Of a stretch of 64,000 nucleotides of DNA, positions 55,687 through 64,000 are shown piece after piece (the stretch's first letter is position 1; the number at the start of each line of letters is the position of its first letter). The notes beneath the pieces are model-generated. The model was not told the DNA's origin. It did no database searches and was given only the letters and a program-made list of their open reading frames with translations. A program made the translations under genes and the position numbers. Source of the DNA: Sorghum bicolor (Eukaryota; Streptophyta; Magnoliopsida; Poales; Poaceae); contig NC_012872.2 in NCBI RefSeq assembly GCF_000003195.3, positions 50,201,695 through 50,265,694 on the forward strand, in the 5' to 3' direction.

Positions 55687-58600
55687 ACCTCTTGCTCGTC
55701 CCTGAGCAAGGATAGACTCAGCAATGGATCAGAAGTTGTTGCAATATCTTAAAAATTTGATGGTACACATGCTTTTAAATAAGATCTCATCTCTGAGTTA
55801 GAGTAAACTGTCAAGAACTAAAACTTACTTACTTTACCTTTCACCATGGGACTTGTAACCGTCACTTCTGTCTTGAGTAGTTAAAAGATAGAACAGTCTA
55901 GCCAAGTGCCATGTCTCTTATTCTTGATCAGCTATAGCTCTGGAGTTTTTACAGATTTTCAAATAAAACTCAGAGATTCCTTGTATCACTCTCTAAATCT
56001 CTCTTTTGTGGTATTTCTGGATCCTTACCAAGGCAGTGATGGTATATGCCTTCTCTCAAGATATATGGTATTTGTGGTATAAGGCATAGTGACATTGCCT
56101 TCTCTCTCACCCTACTCTAATAAGGCTTTAATATCTGGAGCTCATAGGTGGGAGATAAAGTATACATACTTACAAGACATTTATTGTATAGTCAAACCAT
56201 GGATCCGAAGAAACAAATCAATAAGCCAAATCAAGATGTGCATGTGTGGCGAATGAATGGTGTATGGTGATGATGGTGATAACAATGGTGAAAGTCTAAT
56301 TCTACTTTTTCTCTTTTGAGGGGATACATACCTTCCTTGCTTTTTGAAACTTTATGAGGAGAATGAGATGCTCTTCTTTTTCTTTCCTCTCAGGTGGGTA
56401 TCTTGTACCCCTAATTCTACGGTCGGACACTTATCCATTTTTACCTCTCGTCTCACTTTTTCTTTCTTTCGAGGTTCCGGGCACTTGCCCCTTTTTGTTT
56501 CCTCGTTTATTTATTTTTTTTCTTTTCTTCTCTTTTCTCTTTTTTTCAGAGCACTCATCTCTTGAGATAATATAGCAAGTGGTAGTAGCAAGATAACTTG
56601 AGCATTTATTTCACAAGGGAAAACAGAGATATTTTTGGCTATTCTCTCCCGGATTAGGAGTAGAATATTTTTGGGTGGTTCTGGAGATGGAAATGAGTGG
56701 ATATATGTGGATGGTACTTCCGGAGTAGAAGTAGCATATATTAGTGAATGTGCAAGTGAAATCTTGATTTAACCACATGACAAGCTCCTAAGGGTCTACA
56801 CAGCTTGACCACACTCAATGCTCATAAGCAGTAAATAGTAAATGTGTGGCTCAAAGTCTAGCAAGCATGTATATATGGCTGTGGTAGGAATTTAAACTTT
56901 CATCATACAGGAACTCATCATGCAATATTTTAAAGATTTTTCAAAGATAAAATTCTCCAGAATTCTAGCATCTCTAGGAACAGATAAACAGCAGCTCAAC
57001 CTTCCCATATCATATCCGTTAACAACTTAGATTTCAGATCAAGTTTTCATCCCACAAGTTTAGATCTAGAGCAAGCATTAAATTATAACAGTTATATCTA
57101 AACTTGAGAGAGAACTTCAAATTTGCAAATTAGGCAGAGCAACTATTCATCATATCCATGCTAGAGTTTTATTATTAAGATTCAGATTAGCATAGCCACT
57201 TTATTTATTTATTAAACACATTAAACAAAAGATATATATATAAGCACAAAAGCTTTATTTAGTTTTTCATAGTTTATGTATTTTAATATTCTAATATAAT
57301 ATAGGTATAAAGATAGGTAGAAATACTTAGCAAGATAAATGGGGGTGCTCTCCCCCAAGCTGAATTTTAACGTAATTTCTCTTGATGTAGCTAGCAGGTG
57401 GCAGAGGTGTATTTGAAAGTCAGTAGCATTCTGACAGCGATTAGAATGTCCTCCGTCTGCTAGTCTTCTTGATTCTTAAATTCTGTGGAGCTCAAATAGA
57501 CAACAAAGTTTGTGGAACTAATTAAGTGTTAGCATAAATATCTAGCCTTCATCATGTTGAGCTTCCTCAATAAATATTACTCCCTGTTTTTATATTTTTA
57601 TTTTATAAAGCAGAAAAGAAATATTTATTTTATTTTTATGCCACCACAGTGAAGGTACTTATGGGTTTTATGCCACTCGTATACTCACATGGGGCTTAGT
57701 ATTTTTTTAACATTTTTATTTTCTTTTCAAGATAGCATGATTAACTAATAATCTATTTAAGGAAAGTAAATAATTAAAGGGAAAAGGGAATGCAGAAAGG
57801 ATAAATATGGATAACTACTGATCTTACCTTTCGGCGAGGGTTCAATGTTTTAAGTCTTCTTAACAAGATTTCTCACCGTGTTCATTCTTCAAGTGCGTCA
57901 TTTGATTCAGGTGCGGACCTTGACGTCTGCACCTCTTGATACGGTGTCACCCATGTTCTTCGTTTGCCCAGCAGTTCGAAGTGCGGCATTGGCAGCATCC
58001 TGTTCAGTGTATTTGCGCTCGTAGATCCAGGTCCTTCACTTGGTAGAGTCTGAGAGTTATAAAACTCCTCTGTGTTTTGCTTGAAGTGTACCTGCTCATA
58101 GAGACAAGGCAGAGATCAAGTGCATGGGTCCTGTTGGTGGAAAACACCAACAGAACCTAAAGTGTATTTGTTCTTCTCTAACCCTAAGCATAGTGAGCAA
58201 GACAAACTTGATGAATGATAAGTTCATGAGTGTAGCATTTAAAACACTTGCCGGATCAGATTGCTCAACCTAATGGAAAGATAATCTATCTATATATATT
58301 CCTTTTTCTTTATATCTTCCCAAAGATTAAATGTGTAACATTTTAGCTCATATGATTAGGAGTGTGGGATCATGGAGGTAGTACTAAGAACAAGGATTAA
58401 AGGACTAAACATATTGAATCAGTTGGGTTGGTTAATCTAGAGTTGTAAATCATACATGTTTGTCTCTTTTATTTATATGAACGCTAGAACCAAGGAGAAG
58501 CTTATAAAAGTGATAGTCAAGTACCTTAAGATGTTACCTTGCTTGAAGAGTGATGGTGTAGTATCACCTTGTGGAAGCTTTCCTTTCTTAGTGGTTGTGC

Positions 58601-59402
58601 ATCGTGTTTGTGGCACCCTCCATGGATCATCTCTCTATGATGAATGAGCTATGTCCTTCTTGTGCAAATTGTTAAACTTCATGTGTCACTCTCTTCGTCT
58701 CTGATGTGAGTTTATCTCAGGACTTCCCAAATCGATATTGAAAGTTTTTCTGCAGGGGTTAGTCCGACAAAAATATACCAATGTCTACACAAGCAGTTTT
58801 TAGTTCAATAACCGAACTAGACTCCATGTCTAATCAGATTAAGGAAGGCTATTTAACCTAAGCACCATGCTTAATTTAAAAGCCAATAGAAGTATGTGCA
58901 GTACTTCCAAACTAACACTTACTAGTAAATAGACAAAGGTAACATGACAGCATTTATAGAGATCTACTCAAGTGGAGATGAAGTAGTGTGATTAGTATTT
59001 AACAATTTGAGCATGTCTTAAATGTAGGGACAACCAACATAGCAACATGGCAAAGGATGTTTTTATGTAAAGTACTCCCCCAAGCTTGAATTTTGCAAAA
59101 TTCAAGTTTGGATGAATTTAATTCAATGTTGTATGATGATTGGTTGGACATACCTTGTGCTTGTCATTCATCCGATCTTCTTGCTCCAATCCTGGAAAGG
59201 TTAGTGACAAGAATACCCGAAGGAATATTTTTACAATTATCCTTATATGCTCAATACACAAGGTAATGTTGCAAATAATTAATAACTCATGTTACGATCT
59301 GATCAGTGCTTATTTTAGGACACCAAGCTTGTCCTTGGGAAACCATCAATTTATGTCAGCGAAGTGGTTTCCCTTCCAACGCTGACCTATATCAAGATCA
59401 AC
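55687..59402 (-). other. Element F non-coding 3.7 kb with two more purine tracts
   Basis: No supported gene on either strand. On the minus strand AGCTTGGGGGAG recurs at about 57349-57360, next to a 5-bp hairpin (57341-57356), and AAGCTTGGGGGAGT at about 59076-59087. The latter overlaps a near-perfect 30-bp palindrome (59081-59110). A T-rich stretch lies around 56350-56560. In a full-length relative this space would hold pol; here no remnant is visible. Confidence 0.6.
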
Positions 59403-60773
59403 TCAACGAGATCTACAATATTTATTATAGACATATGCATCGACAACCGCCCTTTTAAAGTTTTTATAAATAGAAAGGAAGAGGGGGTTGGAGATCTCAA
59501 ATGTGGTGATGTTGGAGAGACCAATAGATTGGAAAGATGTTGCATTTGAGCATGGAGTAATTGAAGTGGTTATGAAATAAATTCTATGCTCATTAATGTT
59601 ATCTTCGTCTCCAATCTGAATGTTCGGAGTTTCTCCTGGATTGGTCTCATTTATGTCCTCTTCTGTAGTTGGATGAATCTCATCTTCAACGGGAGTCAAG
59701 AACTCATCATTTGAAATTGAGCCAAAGTCAGAATCCATTAAGGCTTCTTCCTTATCCATCCATTCTACACATTCTAACCATTTAGAACTTGTGATCAATA
59801 AAGGGGAGGTGTTAGAATTTTCTATATGGCTTAGCTCTCCTTCACTTGATATGTCATCCTCGACTTCTTCATAATAGGAACCAGGACATTCTCTAAGAGA
59901 AACATTATTGCAAGGATTTGAATTATTTCTGCTTGAAGGTCTCTTATGGAACCAGAAGTCTAAACCATCTGTATCTGAAAGATTTAAGGTCAGAATTCCT
60001 TCCTCCCTTAGAGAATTTTGGGGTATTGATGGTTTAGGATCGATAGCTAAAGTTTGGAATTGAAATGGTTGTGATCTGGCTATCGAAACTTCTTCTTTTT
60101 GTCTAGGAACTGGTTCTGTCTCTTTCTCAGGGATATAAAAGCTAGGAGACTTTCCGCTCATTAAATCAATCAAATTCCAAGCTTCACTAGCAGGTAGGTG
60201 ATAGAAAGATCCTCCGGAGGTTGTATTCAATGTTTGCTTATTTTCCATACTAAGGCCCTCAAAAAAGTGAATTGGAAGAACTTCTTCTGGAATAGAAAGC
60301 TTAGGGCCAGTGAGAGTAAGGTTAATAAAGAGGTTCCATGATTTGCCAAGAGATTCTTCTTCCAGTTGTCTAAAAGAAATAATCTCACGCCGAAGTTCCG
60401 CCACTTTAGAGATTGGAAAATATTTAGAAAAAAAACTACTATGTAACTCCTTCCAATCTCCATGAACACTCCCTACTTTGAGTTTGTACCAATGTCTAGC
60501 TTTTCCCGTTAAAGAGAACGGAAAGAGCTTCCATTTAAGGGTCTCATGAGACATTCCTTCTATGCGAAGGAGGTCACAGACTCGATAAAACTCTCTTAGG
60601 TGTGTGTATGGGTTTTCCTCACCTTCTCCTGAGAAAGGTTGTTTTTGAACAAATTCTATGTATTCCGGGTCTATCTCAAAACTAGATGCTATGATAGGCT
60701 TTGAAGATTTTGGTGGTTCGAGATGTGTGCCCGTAGGTCTATGAAATTCATAGATAGACATGTTTGAATTCAT
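59403..60773 (-). CDS. Element F Gag, intact
   Basis: 456 codons without interruption, from ATG 60773 (MNSNMSIYEFHRPTG). The retrotransposon Gag capsid domain covers about residues 40-215 (PYTHLREFYRVCDLL, WKLFPFSLTGKARHWY, SSFFSKYFPISKVAELRREI, FFEGLSMENK). The rest is acidic and Ser/Asn-rich. There is no CCHC zinc knuckle and no protease. It would form particles that package F RNA, with RT and integrase supplied by another element. The start is the first ATG after the primer site, 146 bp downstream of it. An intact frame in an element that lacks everything else suggests recent selection on Gag or a recent origin. Confidence 0.88.
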   Translation of the reverse strand: MNSNMSIYEFHRPTGTHLEPPKSSKPIIASSFEIDPEYIEFVQKQPFSGEGEENPYTHLREFYRVCDLLRIEGMSHETLKWKLFPFSLTGKARHWYKLKVGSVHGDWKELHSSFFSKYFPISKVAELRREIISFRQLEEESLGKSWNLFINLTLTGPKLSIPEEVLPIHFFEGLSMENKQTLNTTSGGSFYHLPASEAWNLIDLMSGKSPSFYIPEKETEPVPRQKEEVSIARSQPFQFQTLAIDPKPSIPQNSLREEGILTLNLSDTDGLDFWFHKRPSSRNNSNPCNNVSLRECPGSYYEEVEDDISSEGELSHIENSNTSPLLITSSKWLECVEWMDKEEALMDSDFGSISNDEFLTPVEDEIHPTTEEDINETNPGETPNIQIGDEDNINEHRIYFITTSITPCSNATSFQSIGLSNITTFEISNPLFLSIYKNFKRAVVDAYVYNKYCRSR

Positions 60774-60918
60774 GATAGACCAGAGATCAAGGATTAGATA
60801 AGAAGAAAGATTAGCAGAGATGAGGCAAAGGATAAAAAGAAAATATTTTTTTTATATATATTTTTTTATTTTTTTAGAAAATGATTAAGCTAGTTCGTAG
60901 TCAACTCAGCAACCGTTT

Positions 60919-60935
60919 CCCCGGCAACGGCGCCA
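60919..60935 (-). promoter_or_regulatory. Primer binding site of F, tRNA-Asp
   Basis: The plus strand reads CCCCGGCAACGGCGCCA, exactly the 3' end of plant tRNA-Asp(GUC) including CCA. So the minus strand has a perfect 17-base primer site, 8 bases after the 5' LTR. Confidence 0.93.
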
Positions 60936-60943
60936 AAAATGCT

Positions 60944-62285
60944 TGTTGACACTCGCTAACACCACTTGAATACTAGGTTGTCATCCCCAGCATGGCACTA
61001 GAGTGTACTATGGTATTTATACGCACACAGATAATCCGCAAGCGCACGGATACCGTTGAAGCTTTTTACCCGGTTAAAGGTTTTATCGTATCCACAGGGA
61101 AACGGGAGAACTGATCTACGCTCTAACTTAACCAAGAAAGATAGATAAGTGTAAATAGGAAAGATGGTAGAATTGAATAAGAACAATATTAAAGGTAAGA
61201 TAACAGTGAGTGATAATATGGGAATAGAGAGTAGAGCAATTCTAGTATATGGGCGATGGTAGCAGAATAGAGAGAATAACTATAGTTTCTCTACTTCAAA
61301 GGGGTATGTCTATGTCTGGGACGAACCACGTGATAAGAGTACACCACAAAGGATGCTTATCCTTAGGCCGATAAACCCTACCCGTCCTGCTAACGAGAGG
61401 TGGACAACAGAGGACAAACGTAACTGTCACCTACGCGGCCTACCACACGATCCAGCTAGACAGGGGATATCCACAAGTAATCTAGGTCTAAGCACCACGC
61501 TTACACCTATACTACAACTCTCACCTATAGCATCCTATAGATTAGAAGTACTCAAAAGAGTTGTGAACCAGAACATACATGATTAGTAATTGCATAATGA
61601 ATTAGAAGTAGATTACCAGAGTCATCCCATGAGCAAGCTTGATTAGAGCTTGATCATGACGAAGTACAACCGGAGGAAGAACCGACAGGCCGGCCTCTCC
61701 TCTAATCCTCCTTCACTCTCCATCTTGCTACTATCTAGATCTACTCTAGTTTAGAGAAGAGAGGAGAGCTCTCATCTCTAGACCCTAGCTTTTGCCCTGT
61801 CTATGAATAATGAATAATGATCAAGGGGTGCCTCCTCCAGGGGCTAGGGGGTCTGGTTATATAGTCTTTTCAGATGAATCTAGGCCATCGGATCAAACCG
61901 ACATTGATCGTGTGGTTTTCCTTGAAGTATTAGGTCGGTGGAGCATGATCCGCGAAGTTGAAGCTGATTGGTTACTGTAGCTGGGCGGGCACCCAAGGGA
62001 CTTGGGCGGGCGCCCTGCCCTCGGGCCCGATCGGCCTCCCGTTCGTTCCCGTGGCTTCTGGAGTCTTCTAGATGGTAGAAAATTGCGCGGCACGTTAATA
62101 TCTCTATGTAAACCCGACATGTGGGCCTTTCTTTCATATTTCCTGATAACCCCCTGCAGAAATAGACAAACACCGAAACTCGTGGAATTCTGTCAGATAA
62201 AACCCTAAGTCTAGATGTTGATTTCATTTAGATCCTTTTCTTTGTTTAATTGATAATTAAATTTGATACTTAAGGACCGTCAACA
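60944..62285 (-). repeat. 5' LTR of element F
   Basis: 1342 bp, with a TATA box on the minus strand near 61860. The LTR promoter here would drive gag. Confidence 0.92.
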
Positions 62286-63980
62286 CTATGGAGTGGTGAA
62301 TGGCTGGCTATGAGCAGGAAGCTGGAGAGGTGGCTGTGACTGACTCTGAAGCCCACTGGGCTGTACCTAGAAGCTAAACTTGTGGTAGAGTAATCCCTGT
62401 CGCTGCCATGAGTGCAGCCATCAGAGCTGTCTATTGGGCCTGGAAAGCTAACTGCTGCTCCTGGAAGGAGAGTAGCTATCTCTGGAGCTCGTCCTGCCTG
62501 GCCTACAAGGATGCATTGACAGTAGCCTGCTCCCTATCACGTCGTGCCTACTCCTCAGCTACCCTCTACTAGTCGGCTCTCATGCCCTCAAGTATAACAA
62601 GCAGGGCTAGGTCAGTAGCAGAAGAGGAACCTCCAACCTTGTGGTCGTGCTGCCTCGGAGGAAGATCTAGAATGGGAAGCTGATAATCATCGTCTGAGCT
62701 ATCAGTAGCAAAGTCAAACTCCTCCTTGGTCTCTGCATCTGCCACTGAACCTATAGCCACGTCCTGCTCCTCCTCAGTCTCTGGAACAGCTCCTGAACTA
62801 TGAGTAGCTCTAGGAGAAGTTGGTGGAGCTCTGCCATGTGGTGCTAGAGGGGGTGTTGGAGCTCGGAGGTCCACATGTTTCCTCATCATCTTCCTGGGGT
62901 TGTAGTGGGGGAACACTGTCACTGTGTCGGTCAGCTCCCTCTGAATATGAGGTGGTAGCGGGTCAGCTTGAGCACGAAGAATCAGATAAGTGAGCTAGTG
63001 TGCATAGGGTAGCTGACGATAACCCCTAAACCCCTCAGCTATGGTATCCTCAATCTCTAACATAATCAAGTCCCAAATATCAAACTCCCTCTGATCTACT
63101 AGATGAGCAATCAGCCACTGCTGGATACGAGTAAATCTGTCATGATAGCTAGGCCTCGGAAGTAAGGTCTTCCTCACCACAAAATCTAAAATACGAGCAG
63201 GACGGGTGAGACCTCCATTAGAGCGGCTCGACCCCTCACAGAACGGCTGGTGAAAGTACGGTGAGATGAAGTCCACTAGAGGAAGCTCACCACCGTGGGG
63301 ATGATGTGGAGGCTTGTAACTGGCATAGCAAAGCTCATGGATCTTGGTGTCATAAGCAGTTAGACCCCAAGTCTCGCTGGCACGCTGAGCTATCACTCTA
63401 TAGTCAGTGTCTGCTAGTGCGTAGTGGATGTAGCTGTGATCAGGTGCAATCCACACTGAAGCATAGAACTCACATACCCACTCCTCCACGTAGGTGTCTG
63501 GCAAAGCAAGGAGCCCAGCAAGCCCTGGTAGGTAGCTCAAGTAGGGCCTAATGTCTTGACCAACAACATTGTCCAGCACCTCAAGGTCCAGAACCCTCTG
63601 CTCTCTGAACTGAGCCTTACTGTGGACATATGCCATGTACATGTCCTCCTGTACCACAGTGTAGAACCTAGCATGTACCCTCTGATCCCTGGTAGCTGGA
63701 AACCAAGTAGAGAATGGTGCAAACCTCAGCTCCTGGATCTCACAGTTAGGTGCTCTGGTGTAGTCCTTGTGAATTCAGACTGGTGCTGGAGTTGGAGCTG
63801 GTGTGGAGCAAGCAGGTGTAGACGACTCACGCTGCGTACCAAACCTAGAGGCAGCCTGGGTACGAGCACGAGTTGACCTATGGAGGGGCTGCTCCTCTGG
63901 CTGAGTCTCTGTCTCTGCCTGTGCCTCTGCCTCTGCATGTGCCTCTGTCTCTGTCTCCTCCTGGCCTGGCTCCCTAACAT
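62286..63980 (-). pseudogene. Sirevirus J env-position ORF, main part
   Basis: One minus-strand frame covers the stretch. It starts outside or near the window edge with a Glu/Thr/Ala repeat (from CTCTGT/CTCTGC hexamers at 63897-63958) and RSTRARTQ, has TGA near 63770, then an open globular part 63657-62995 (YVEEWVCEFYASVW, RFTRIQQWLIAHLVD). TAG stops at 62995 and 62569 follow, and then at least six more before F. This globular domain resembles the 'putative plant transposon/retrotransposon' domain found in ORFs beyond pol in plant retroelements. Position before the 3' LTR is that of the Sirevirus env-like gene, but no signal peptide or membrane segment was seen. Upstream pol is beyond the window. 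Confidence 0.6.
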
Positions 63981-64000
63981 CTATCCTGACCTGACGGCCT

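Larger units (their letters stand above)
54329..62285 (-). mobile_element. Element F: young gag-only Athila-like retrotransposon
   Basis: Minus-strand element with LTRs 60944-62285 (5', 1342 bp) and 54329-55671 (3', 1343 bp), TGTTGACGG...TGTCAACA. The target duplication CTATG (54324-54328, 62286-62290) is perfect. The LTRs differ at about 17 sites by eye (1.3 percent). It has a perfect 17-base tRNA-Asp primer site, an intact gag and a polypurine tract, but no protease, RT, RNase H or integrase. Its LTR resembles B and C in the U3 half and diverges after the TATA box. It inserted in the Sirevirus J. Confidence 0.93.

Noticed and set aside
56350..56565. Phe/Ser-rich plus-strand ORFs of 73 codons
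   Set aside because: Pyrimidine-rich non-coding strand of element F; composition artefact.
60919..60935. tRNA-Asp-like sequence
   Set aside because: Only the 17 bases of a primer binding site; no cloverleaf around it, so not a tRNA gene.

Overview
This is a window of nuclear DNA from a grass, most likely a panicoid/andropogonoid species such as sorghum or a relative. The evidence is the nested Ty3/gypsy (Tat, Athila-like) and Sirevirus LTR retrotransposons, a plant L1 LINE, Stowaway-like and 'GGCCNTGTTTAGTTCC'-type MITEs, plant TATA boxes, and primer sites matching plant tRNA-Asp. It is heterochromatin-like: almost everything is transposon, and only about 44-51.8 kb looks like low-copy intergenic DNA with one weak candidate for a host transcription unit.

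Layout. (1) 1-2518: one end of a large LTR (TGTAACACCCC...GGGGTGTTACA type), cut by the window edge. (2) 2519 to about 43.7 kb: a minus-strand L1 LINE split into four pieces by the left LTR and by two plus-strand retrotransposons. Element A (4987-27864, target duplication CCAGT) sits in the LINE endonuclease region. Element G (30665-43065, target duplication CCTGC) sits in LINE ORF1. (3) Inside A lie element B (9305-18392, duplication AACAC) and the minus-strand element D (18850-22980, duplication CTTGC). D contains a solo LTR, C (20062-21580, duplication ACTAG), of the B family. (4) 43.7-51.8 kb: a hAT element with an 8-bp duplication, MITEs, an (AT)n tract, a candidate promoter and first exon, and a perfect 25-bp-arm hairpin. 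(5) 51806-64000: the 3' LTR and env-position ORF of a minus-strand Sirevirus (J), interrupted by F (54329-62285, duplication CTATG), a young minus-strand relative of B with an intact gag and no polymerase.

How the parts work together. G is the only element with a full pol (RT, two RNase H domains, integrase of DD35E type), so it is a Tat-lineage element; its gag-pro has one frameshift and two stop codons. A, B and F share a tRNA-Asp primer site, AAGCTTGGGGGA(G) polypurine tracts and Athila-like Gag proteins, but encode no reverse transcriptase or integrase, so they must be mobilised in trans. A and B also carry a second ORF of the ATHILA ORF-1 kind in the 3' half.

The most interesting points are: an intact six-exon gene (943 codons, plant mobile domain plus coiled coil) on the antisense strand of G; a likely internal TATA promoter in A and B, just upstream of the second ORF, that reuses sequence motifs of the same element's LTR; a conserved second polypurine tract with a hairpin 1.4-1.7 kb before the 3' LTR in A, B and F; and extreme enrichment of GCCGAT/ATCGGC across all of G. 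All coordinates, target duplications and reading-frame statements come from reading the sequence by eye. Family names come from recognised motifs, not from database searches.
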